Origin: Euglena gracilis
Taxonomy: Eukaryota > Euglenida > Euglenophyceae > Euglenales
Length of the DNA: 64,000 nt
Direction of reading: 5' to 3'
NCBI GenBank assembly: GCA_039621445.1
Contig: CP154954.1
Coordinates: 51,501,847-51,565,846 of the forward strand
This document shows, one piece after another, positions 22,554 through 34,500 of this stretch (the first letter of the stretch is position 1; every line of letters starts with the position of its first letter). A program made the translations under genes and the position numbers. A model generated the notes under the pieces. That model worked only from the letters and a program-made list of their open reading frames with translations, did no database searches and was not told where the DNA came from.

Positions 22554-25500
22554 GTTTTTATTACATTTTTTTATGTTACTATACGCGTGTTACTTCTATT
22601 CGTGGGTGGTTCACCCCAGTAGGTATGGGTACGCTGTTCTGCCAGGGTTCGGGACCTAGTTTATTGAGAGTGGCCAAACCCAAACGGGGGGGGGGGGGAG
22701 CAGGTGTCGGAGTTTCGGTCCGACCATCCCAGTAGGAGCCGCCACGGGCCAAAAATAGGGGACTCCTAAGTACCACTATTACTACTACTACTACTGCAAA
22801 TGATAATAAATAATTTTTCCCAGGATATGACAGTCGATCGACCCGATCTGAAGTGAAACTCTCCACAGGACAGGGGGTCCCTCCGCTGGATGGCATGGAT
22901 CCCGGGTCGCGACTGCACACGTTGGTGGGTGTGACTGGGGGTTGGACCCCAAATTTGAGGACACGTGCGTCTTCGGGGCCTTGCAGCCTGCGCACAAGGG
23001 GAGCAAAAAATGGATTTTTCGAAAATTACCCAAAACGGATGGGGAACTGCACAGACCCACCTAGGGACCCAAACCAACCATGGGGGACCCCCAAGTGGCC
23101 TGTATGCACCCCACATGCCCCCGGCCCCTCCGGACCGTTCTTGGGACCTATATGGGGCCCACAAAAAGGGTTCCCACAGGACCTGGCCGTTTTTTTAGCC
23201 TTCCGGGGGTCAAAAAATCGATTTTCGAAAATTGCCCGGAACCATTGGGGAACTGCACAGACCCACCCGGGGACCCAAACCAAGCATGTCGGACCCCCTG
23301 CGTGTCCTGGACACCCCTCGAGTGTGGAGATAATAAGCGTACCCCTTCATTTCTGTTTTAACAGAAATACCCACTGCCGTATGGCACACTTGTTATCATA
23401 TGTATTAGTGTTTTGTTGTTGTTGTTTTGTGATGGAAACTACAAATCAGGCTTCCTTTTAACTCAGAAGACCCTCCCCGCACCCGCAGGGGGGGGGGTCT
23501 GGGGCCAGACCCCCGGAGGGAGGGTCTGATCCGGCCCGTCTAAACCAGGTTTTGAATAGTGCTGAGCTCTTAATGGGACATGTATGTAATGGAAGCTGAA
23601 AGGACTAGCATTGCAAATTTGGCGTAATTTATAAGTTACAAATTACACTCTTGCAATTTACGGTGACTTTCAGTGATTTTACGGTAATTTCTGAAACGTT
23701 TATGAAATGTTAACCCCCGCCATACACCCCACGCCCGTTTTATTGAATTATTTTCGACTTTTTTTGACCCGTTTTTGACCCAAATTCCATGGGTTTCACG
23801 GCCTGGGGGGGGGGGTCGAAAAACGCTAATTTTCAGCGCAAAAACAGTTTTTCCAGGTCCGGGAGGCCAAAAAACATCGTTTCAGGCAAAACTTTTTTCA
23901 ATTTTTTTCGACTCTTTTGACCCGGTTTTGACCCAAAGTCCATTGGTTTTGGGCCCAAAACGGAGGGCAGGGGGTCGAAAAATGCTCGTTTTCGGCTCGA
24001 AAACAGTTTTTTCCGGGTCCGTGAGGCCAAAAAACATGATTTTGGGCCAATAAAAAATTTCAATTTTCTTGGATTTTTTTTCGACTTTTTGGTCTGAAAA
24101 CGGCTGGGTCTGACAGCGGAAAAGGTGTACAAAATGGCCTAAATTAGCCGAAAATGGTCGTATCTCGGGCTAGGCGGAGAGTTGCGGGGAAATCAAAATA
24201 CCGGTAGATGGGGCGTTCCAAGGGCTTCAATTTAGGTCTCCGGACATTTCCTTTGATTTGGCTTCATTTTCGAGATATTTTGAATATATCAATTTTTGGG
24301 CCCGAAATGGCAGAGTCCAAAGGGGGGTCATCCAGGGGGGCGGGCCGATCCTACCCAGTTTGGACTCCTTCGCGCATGAATAACTCGGGCCTGGCGGGGA
24401 GTTGGGGGTCAACCCAGGGTGATTCGGAAACTAGAAATCCAGTCGCTCGCGAAAAAAAAAAATTTCCGGGAACGGAGCCGGGATCATGGTGATGATCCGC
24501 CGGTTCCCGAGGTGGCCCCGACCCGGGGGGGGGGGGGGGCGGGGAGGGGGGGCTCGACCCCCCCTTTTCCCCAGGGGTGAGCTTCGCTCTCACCCATAAA
24601 GGGATAAGAGAAAGCTCAGCGACCCCTGAAACCTCCGGGGGGGTCTTATTTTTGGATTTTTTCTTGACCAACCCGAGCATCATTTTTCAGGTTCCCAAAA
24701 ACAGTGAAAAATTTCCTTCGGCGCTTCATGCCATATGTAAATTGGTGTAAGGTGATATTAAACATGCTCTTTGCACTTCAAAAAATCTGACATTTTTTGA
24801 AATTTCATCATTTTTGTATGTGAAACTTGGGTTTTTGGTAAACTTTCAGGCAAAATTTGCACCGTCTTCGGCGCTTCGCGCCGTCAGGGGGGTTTTATTT
24901 TTGCTCGATGAGCCCAAGGGGATCCTATTTTGGGGGGTCTTATTTGGGGGGGGCGGTTATGGGTTTCGGCGCAAAGCGCCGAGAAGTTAGCCTCTGGGCC
25001 CATCCTTGCCAGTTTGGCCTCATAAACAATCGCCCCCTCTGTGCCCACTAATTTGGCCTTCCTCCAACCACTGGCCTGTTTGGCAAAGGTGGAGCCCAAA
25101 TAGCAAATGATTTTTTGTGCCACCATTCTCTCAGGTGATTGATTCATCATTTTTGTAGAAAAAAATTCTGGGGGTGGGTCATGACACTCCCTTCCTGCCA
25201 AGGACGCCGACACTCCAGTCTACACTCCCCCCCCCCCGCATGAAGACCCCCCCCTTGCCTATGCGACGACCTGCATGATGGGGAGATCCAAGGTTCAGCA
25301 CTCTCCTACCCAGAGGGCCTGACCCTTGTAGCTGGGACAACCCCTGCAGGGAAGCCGAAGTTGTTGTAGACAAATGTATAGCAGCAAGCCTGTGACCAAA
25401 GAAACATAGCAGAGCAAAGTGCAGAAACTCCCTACAAAAAGAAACAAACCCATTTGTAAAGGTCAGACCTGGGCCACGAAAATGCGATGACATGGATTCA

Positions 25501-28500
25501 GTGGGTAAACCCCCCCCAAAAAATAAGACCCCCCCATAAAATGGACCCCCCCAAAAATAAGACCCCCTCCATAAAATGGACCCCCCCAAAAATAAGACCC
25601 CCCCCCTGGCCGGTCCGAGCAAAAATCCATGAAATGGACCCCCCCATAAATAAGACCCCCCCTGCCTGTGCGAAGCGCTGGATTTTTGAAAAAAGGGCCA
25701 TTTTTGGGCGGTAAATCTGTCATTTTGGGACAGTTTCCATCAGGGTTCGATATAAGGACAGGTGGGGGGGGTGGTCCGGACCCCCCCCTGCGGGCCAGGA
25801 GGGGGGGGGGGGGGGGGGGGGGGACACCCCCCCCCACCTAAACAGGTGCGCGGTCAGGGTGGCCGAATTTTCGGCCCGGCGCGAAGCGCCGGGCCGAAAA
25901 TTTTTGACCCCCCAAAACGACCAAAAGTGCCATTTTGGGCACTTTTTGGGCAAAAATGTGCCAAAAATGCAAAAAATTTTCGGCGCGAAGCGCCGGAGGA
26001 AAAAATTGACCCTTTTTGGGGGGGGTCAATTTTTGCCCCCGAGGGTCGGTCCGGACCCCCCTTGCAGGTGGGGGGGGGGGTGGTCCGGACCCCCCCTGCG
26101 GGCCAGGAGGGGGGGGGGGGGGGGGGGGGCACCCCCCCCACCTAAACCATGTACGCCCTCCTTATATCGAACCCTGGTTTCCATACAATTCAGCATATTT
26201 TCCTCTATTTGTCTGGCGCGAAGCGCCGAATTTTTCGAAAAATGGTATTTTGGGGTGCATTTTTGGACTTGACATTCAGGATTGATTTGCTTTCTCCAAG
26301 ATTCCTCCACATGCAATTTGGATGTTTCACTGAACCTGCACTGCGGTGCAGGCATCCCTCTTTATCTCCCTTGGATTTGACCAGCAAGCCTCCAAAGAAA
26401 TGTACCTCCCACGCCGAGGAACCCTGGGCTTGAAGGGGCCACTCCCTGGACACAAAAGGATGCACATCCCTGTGTCTTTGTCTCCCAATTTCGCTGACTG
26501 CAGACGCTCGGAAAAATCCATCCCCAGAGGGTACATCAATTGGCTCTATTTTCAAATTTCATAAAGTGTCCTCCGTCTCTTTCCCCCTTTGCAACGTTAT
26601 TTGGGCATAAACCCCCCCAAAAAATAAGACCCCGGGTCCATTTCATGGGTCGGTTGCTGGAAAGCAAACAAAGTTCTTCTTGAAAACATATCCAGGGAAT
26701 ACCATACTCCAAAGATCATTCACTGAAAAATTTTATTGAAAGCACCTTCCATTGAAAGGCATTCGCAGCCAACTGATGGCAAGGAGGAGGAAGGCAACCG
26801 TGCTGTTTGTTAACACCCAGTTGCATCTTGGGCACTTTGATTGAAGGGTTCAAAGTGGTGTTACAGGGATGGGGCCTGAGGTCTTGTCCACTCCAGACCC
26901 TGCAATTACTGCAGATGTGACAAGGCACCTGGTTCAGGCGGGTCGACATCCCATGTGGCAATGCAGGCAGAGCCACGGCAGGGCAGAGAACAGCATCAAG
27001 TTTCTCCCGCTGCCACCGGGCAATGAATTCTTTGCGCCATATGTTGCGGTCGCCAACCACCTATGCATAGGAGAGGAGAGCCAAGCCAAGGTGGGGAGTC
27101 TCTGAGCCACATGTAAAGAAAAAAAATGCACCATGTCCTCCCTTCTCTTGGAGAGAAAATACCCATGCACATCATCAGACTTTTTTGGTGCATGTGTGAA
27201 CACTATCATTCCGTTCGTCACGAAGTCAAATTGGCCACTCAAATTGCACATTTTCTGGTGACAGGCATGCAACAACTCACCTTAATAACAGAAATTTTGA
27301 ATTATGAAAAAACACACTGACGTGTGGTGGTATGAGGGTGGGCAGTTTTTACAAAATGTGTTTTCAAAGGAGACTGGACTCCTTCTTTCTGTTTGAAATA
27401 TCACCGCCAACAGCGACTCACCAGTCACCCCCCCAAAAAAAAAAACTTTGAGATCAAAGATTTTCCTGCGTAGCCTTGAAGCGAGGTAAACAATGAACAC
27501 TCATTTGTTTTGCAGCCAACCATCGGGATTTTAACGCAACATCCTCCACACAACGGTGCCATCCTCAGGCTCAACCCGGAGGCATCCACAACGTTGGAGG
27601 ATAACTGACGCAATCAGACTGAGGGGTGGACGTTGGCCAGGGCCTGGGTCACAGAATGTTTTCGCTGCGAAGATGACCCAACAAAAGTCAAATACCCGAC
27701 CCTAACCCCAATCCCAAGCCGACTTTTGAAACAAAACTACAAAGGTTGCACGAAACCCAATGTGTCTAAGAGAGGGAACCGACATTGGGGCCAGCCAATC
27801 GGGTACGCACCTCCCAGTGGTCGTACGTTGACCTCGCCCCCACCTTCACGACCACATCTGCCATGCGCCGCTGCCCCAGCAACCAGCCTCGGTCCCCTCC
27901 CTGCTGGTGAGCCAGAAGGACACCGTTGGGAAATGGATGCCCCACTGGCCAGCGGGAAAAGGCGAACCCCTTGTCTGTGACCAGTGCCAAAGTTGGCACA
28001 GGCCCCGACCAGAAGTGGAATGTCGTCAGGGGTAACTTGGGGGATGGGTGCTGGCGCTGTTCACTATTATTTTCGGCATCAGAACTCCCACACCACAATT
28101 TGGTCCCAAGGCTGGGCAAGGACACCAGTTTGCTGGGCCCAACGCCAAAAAAGCAACTCATTGGGCTGTTCAAGAAGCTTGAAAGTTGTGAAAATGAATT
28201 GTGGTGTAGGTTTTATCATTTCATTCATTTTGTGTGGTAGGTTTTATCATTTGAAAGGTCTTGGGGGAGAGCTTTCCACTTTCGATTGACATGCCTGAAC
28301 TGTGGGATTTGACAAACCAATAAATCAAATTTTGGAACACACAATCGCTGAAAACAAACTCTTCGCATCGTGGCTGAATTCTGTGGCCATCTGTCAAAAG
28401 ACCTTGAGAGCTTTCGATCGAGGGGCAACATGGCATCCGACATGTGAAATCTACCAATGTTTGCAATTCAGACCAAAGTAGCTAAAAAGTGTCCAACATG

Positions 28501-31500
28501 GGTACTTGGAGCGAAATTGGCTGTGATTCCTCAGACGCCGGTTCGGGTGTGAGGCCGGTGCCTGAGACGCCGGGTCAGCCCGAACCAGTGTCCCAGGCAC
28601 TGGCTTCATGCCCAAACTGGCGTCTGGGACACAGTTCTCGATTATAAAAAAACTTCGTGCTGGAAAAGTTTTCGAATTTTCAGCGAAAAAAGAAGTCACA
28701 CAATTTCGACAATTATTTCAGGCATTGCAAACACCCAAAAAGTGTGTTTCTGAACTTTTTAATTTTGAATATGGACCGACGTTTGTTCGATGCCCAGATG
28801 GTTCTTTGGCCGCCCTTGGAAAATAGACGCCCCCAAAAGTGGGCCCCAGCAGACATTACTTTTTTAGACGAAAAAAAATTTTAAGGCTTTTTTTGAGGCA
28901 TTTTACAAGGATTTTTAAAAAATTTTAAGGATTTGAAAATTTGAGAATTTTGGGTCAATTTCCAAAAAAAGAAAATCCCGCCTCCGGCGGTGTACCCACC
29001 TACTCAGCCTGACCCCCACACCTCCCCGGGGGGGCTCGGCCCAGGCCCACCCACCCCCCTCTGCCCCTGGGTCAACAAACTAAAAAAAAATATCTGCTCC
29101 CGGGCCAGTGTTGGCGCAGTTGGCAGGGGGCCGGGCGGAGGGCCCAGCCCAGGAGCGGGCGGATGCAGTTCGGCAGGGACGCCATGAACCGCAGGAACCG
29201 GTAGGCCGGCAGCAGCGCCTCGCCCTCCAGGCCGTCCCTGAAGCCTGGGGAGGGGCGGGGAGTCGGGCAGTGGCGCGTGGGGCCCCACCCAAAAAAAAAC
29301 CCTGACCCACGGGGGAAGGAACACAAACGGAACATCGGGCGGAGCAAACCCCCCCCCCCGAACAACGTGGCGGGGCCCTGGCTCCCGGCAGTGGCCGAAT
29401 ACCTTGGCGGGGGGGGGGCAAAAAAAAGATGGTTCCAGTGACTTGGAGCCCCCCTTTTTAAGGCAAAGTTCCTTTGCGACGCTGAAAAAAGGGTCCAGGG
29501 CAGGGCCAAAAGTTGGTTCCAACAACCTAGCACCCCGCCAGGTTATTGGGGGGGGGGGGGTAGTCTGAAACCAAGGAACCAAAGCAAGTCCCAAAACGGC
29601 GATCGCACTCTGGAGTTGATGCACCTCTTTTCCATTGGATCCGTGCCTATTAAACAGTAAAATAAAACAACAGATCTCGAAACTGGTTCTATTTTCTGAT
29701 TTCACCTGCTTACCACTTCAGTCAGTAACAATGGTGTATTTTATGGTAGTGTTTGCGACTGGTGCACACCACGCAGGTTGCCATCAGAAGATAAGATGCT
29801 TAAATAATTGATGACCACGTCGTACAAATTGACAGGGAATGGAACAACTTCATGGCCTGCAGCCTAAGTGTCCAACAGAACAGTTGAAAATACAGAGTGC
29901 AAACCTTTTTTCCACAACCTGAAGGCACTCACCATAGGTCTTGCCCTTTGTTGGCTTGCTACTTTTCGGCATTCTTCAGAACAAACATGTGCCCCTTTGC
30001 ATAACTTGCGTTACAAACACGCCCCTGTTCATTCATCCACATACACCAGGATGTTCCTTGACTGAAAATCCCATCAGCATGTCCTGGCCCAGGAAAAGCC
30101 AACCGCATCAAACCTCGTATTTTTCTCCAACCGACACCCATCCCCAGAGAAGTGCCTTCGGCCTCACGATCAGAGCACTTCTTAAGAATATAAAAAAAAA
30201 CTCTGCTGTCCCAGCACACTCAACAAAAATTGCAAGGAAAAAATGCACAAAAGTTCGACACACATGGTCATGCCTGTTTGCATGAGTGCTCCACTGTCAT
30301 CAAGAGGTTCATTGGGGACAGATGAACAGGGCAACACTGGTGGCTCTCCAAAGCAAACAAACTTACGGATGCCATCAAGTTCCCAGCTGGTTTCACAACC
30401 CTGATGAAGGCTTTTTCCAAAAATAACGGGGCTGGCTTTCAACAAACCAGTGCTCCGCAGAATAATGTCTTCAAACAACTCGACGCAAAACACACTTTGT
30501 TCTCTTCCATGATTTTTCCAGTTTCCCTAAAGCGGGATGCTTGAGGTTCAACCAGTGCCTCTGACCAAATGCCTTTTAACCCCTCTTTATTGACAAACAG
30601 TCACCAGAATGCAGCAAAGTGGTTCTCTTCAAAGTGGTTTTGTTGGTCGGCCCGGGGGGGGGGTCCTTTTTTTTTGTAGTTGCCTTCCATCCCAAAATTT
30701 ATGCACCCACCCCTCAAATTGATTATTTTTCGCTGATAATTATAAACTGTGGTGGTTTTCCCTTGTCAAATCCCTTTTAAACACCCTATGATAGCCCCCC
30801 ACAACTGCATTTCAACAATGATCCAAAAACAAAATCCAGAATGATGGCGCTGGACAGGGCGGTCCTTAAAAAAAAAACTCCGCTGTCCCAGCACACCCAG
30901 TGAAAAATATACAGGAAAATGGGCAAGAGATTTTGGCATTTTTCAGCAAGAACAGGTCCACATCAGGAAAAAATTGATTCCTGGCACCCTTGGACCATCG
31001 TCCATCCACCCAAATCATCAAAAACTGTGTTTTTCGACTGTTTAATTATTGCCCCCGTTCAAGTCCCAGTCTGGCCCTTAGCCAGCCCTTTGGCAGAAAA
31101 GGGGGGCGGTCCTGAAGGAAATAAAAAAAAATAAAAACTTTCCTGTCCCTTAAGGACCGGCCTGGCGCTGGAAAAATCTGCGAGACAACGAGCAATCTGA
31201 AAGACACAAAATTCAACAGAATGAGACCCTTGCCAGTTGGCATTCTCAAAAATATATTACACAGTGCGGACAAAACTTACGGACAAACATTACTGGAAAC
31301 TACCACGATTTTCCCATTCTTCAACAATAATTAATTTTCTCCCGTAATTTTTATCCGGTGCACCTTTCCTGTGCCATTTCGTGAAGCCATTTTCAGGGGT
31401 AGTCAAATTTCACACACAAGCAGACGGGGTTATGCAAGGTTGTCAATTCTTGTGGTATATTTTAAAATGAAACATTACAAAAAAAAGCGGAAATCTATTT

Positions 31501-34500
31501 TGACCATTTTTTTTGAAATATTGAGTCGACTGTTTGCCAGAAAACCTTCATTTCAACTTTTAAAAAAAGCCACCGTTTTCCGTAAAGTTTTGAATTTCTC
31601 CATCTATTTCCCAAAATCAAAAATATTCCCATAATATTTTCCCATAATCATTTCCCCCCCCCTGTAATTTTCATCTCCCATCATTTTTGACCACACTGTG
31701 TTGATAAAACCCAGGTCATGGTGAAATATATTGGTATATTTTGGATTTTTCACACCGCCAACATTGTGTTGAAAAATCATCGAAGGGAGTGGACGGTATA
31801 GAGGTTTTTCAGAAACAAAAGGTTGAGAGGTTTCACAGTGGGCATAAAAGTATTTTGATGCAAACCTGAAAAAGAGCTGCCCACCTTAGAATTTAACTAA
31901 CTTTCCGAAAAAACAGCCAACAATGCCTCCAACGTTTGGAGCAGGCATTTGCTTAAGGACCCCGGGGGGGGGGGGTACTGGCTAGCCAATCGGCTAGACA
32001 CTGGAAAAAATGGACTAGCTAGAACCCCCCTCCCCCCCGGGGGGGGTCCGGGGGTCCCCCGGACTGGAAAAAAAGTTTTTCCCCCGGTGCTGCGCGCCGG
32101 AGGAAGGTTTCTAATAGGTTTTTGGCTGGTTTTGTTCCAAAAATTCCCAAAAAAAATTTTCGGCGCTTCGCGCCGGTCACTGGGAAAAAAAATTCCACTA
32201 GCTAGCCCTGCTAGCAGACCCCCCCCCCGGGGGGGGGGGGGCTGCTGGAAATCCCACTAGCCAAATTTGGACTAGCTCCAATCCAGCCCCCCCCCGGGGG
32301 GGTACTGCAATCCCTTAAGCAAATGCCTGGTTTGGAGGGGGGTTACCCGACTGCAAATACTTTTTTGAACATGCTTCTGTTTGATGTCCAACCTCTTTTC
32401 CACTAGATTTTTGGCAAATGACGTGACATCACATAACAACCTCCGCCGTTTGAGCTGGTTGAGGGGAAGACAGATTTCAGGCACAAAAGCAAAATAGACA
32501 AGGCATATGGAGGTTCCGGGGTTGGCACTCCCAAGGGGGCAGGGTGTCCGGGAAGAGAATAGGGGACCACCTTTTGGGATACCCACCCGATTTGACTCCC
32601 GCTGTCCGGACCAACCCACCCACCACCCACCCAGGTCACCAACCTTCAAAAAACATGTGGTTTCCAACCAAAAAAAGGGTGTCAGAAAGGTGAGAGTCAA
32701 CGGAGCTGCAGCTGGTCCAACTTCGTGCAGAGGACCTTGGCAGCCACCCGCAACAAACCTGCAGCGCCTGGACGGTCTCCTCCACTGCACGAATGCACGC
32801 CGGCGCGGGGGTGAAATAGCCGTCAAACGTGTAGAACCCAAAGCGCAACTTGCGGGTGCCGGTGTAGAGCGATGCCACAGCGCTGCCCAATCAAACCACC
32901 ACGGCTCTCCCCATTCACCGTTGACCCTTCCTTCATCGCCTGGATGGAGAGGCTGGAATTTGGTGGTGCCTGACTAAACAATTCCAGCAGCGCTGTGGTA
33001 TCCGGCCTCCACGCCAAAGGAGGGATAGTGGGGTCCATCTGAGACATCTCCGGCTGCAAAAGCAAGTCCAAATAGGTGAGCCACAGGAGCTGAACCAAAG
33101 AACTGGCAACCCAACTCCGGAATTTTTGCAAATTAGTACGATTGCGTACGCTTCTTTCTCACGATCATTTTACTTCGCCTTTGCCATCTTTACCTTGAAT
33201 CTTTCTGCTGAAGAATGCCACAGGGCCCAATTCATTTGCGGCAATAAAACCCCCCCAAATAGTGTTGCACTGCAGCACTATTGGACGGCCGCCTCAGGTG
33301 GCAGGGGGTGCAGCACTATTTGGCCCGCCGTACTGTTGGACCGGGTGCCTCTTAGTCCCGGCCTATCACCACAAGCACACTGTTTGCCTGCTCGATGTCC
33401 CATTCTGAGGCTAGCGAGGTTGCGTGGGCACCTTCGGACGACTTCCGTGAGTTGTTCGGGTGGGAATTCGCCCCCTTTCCCCTCTGCAGTAGGCTGCTCA
33501 CATTGCTATGTTTTGGGGGGTGCAGCACTATTGGACGCTCGCTTCATCCGGCGGCGGGTGCAGCACAATTGGACCGCAGCTCTATTGGCCCCGCAGCACT
33601 ATTGGGGGGGGGGGCTAACGTGCTACTGTTTATGTTCACGCGGAAGATCTCGAGCTTTTTCCTTGTTTGGGCGTGTGGACAATGACTCACTACAGGCAAT
33701 CTTCTCTGTCCAGTCAGATGGTATGGCTGTGCAGAATCCAACTCATTTGTGCTGGTCTCGGCGTGCCTGTCTTGCATTTGTGCCAGCCAGCACTGGGTGC
33801 AAGAGAATCGCCTAACTGACACACAAAGCAGAGCAATGGACGGCAGCCACCTGGCACCATGCAGACATCAACAGGTGGAGGTCGTCGACACATCGGCCCA
33901 TGGGCCCCGGGGATGCACGGATAGCCATTTGTCCATCTCTGTCATTGGGCCTCGGTACTCTGCAGCCTTTGGCTGCGGATGGATTGAGATGCAGTGTCAC
34001 TTCATTGCCCGACTGTTAAAATCTTGGCCATGTGATCTACCCAATGCACTGTGCCAACCTCGAACATCGTCCGAGAGACCCTGGGCAAAAGCATTCATCA
34101 TGTCAACCCATCCAAAACTTATCGGCAGTTGGTTTGACATGGATGTAAACTCCCCAACTGACCTGGCAGGATGAAAGGTTATTGGAACCATCTCTTTGCC
34201 CTTCCTCCCTGCCAGGTTATTTGGGCACTGTTATTGTGCCGTCAAGGACTTTCAACTTCAAAAAGGGGCTCAAAGCCCCGACAGGTTTATTTGGGGAGGG
34301 GGTTTATGCCAAGAAGATCCCACCAGCTCATCTCTGTTAACCAGCAACTCCTGTGTGGATATTTTCAGACCAAACTTCAAAACAGAAACATTGAAAGTCC
34401 TTTTCACACTAAGAACTTGCACCTGTTTTCTGAACTTGATCCAGAAAAAATGATTTACAATTATTTGTTAATCTGGCCAGTTGCCACACCAACAAATACT

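Larger units (their letters stand above)
20204..26928. other. FAAH-like intron, repeat-filled
   Basis: A GC-balanced block at about 20560-20910 is open in several plus-strand frames (one reads NPHSVPQNFKRQAKGW) but matches no family I recognise. Contents: TTG microsatellite, tandem duplications at 22990-23300 and 23760-24060, a family L element (24300-24610), GGCGCGAAGCGCC hairpins and very long G-runs at 25.8 and 26.1 kb. Confidence 0.4.
27061..29080. other. FAAH-like intron
   Basis: No exon was recognised. A balanced block at 27780-28130 is open in several frames without recognisable motifs. Family G repeat at about 28335-28450. Family A fragment at 28640-28960. Confidence 0.4.

Noticed and set aside
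27780-28130. Additional FAAH-like exon
   Set aside because: Open in several frames and GC-balanced, but the sequence does not match the family at the expected position and no phase-compatible borders were found.
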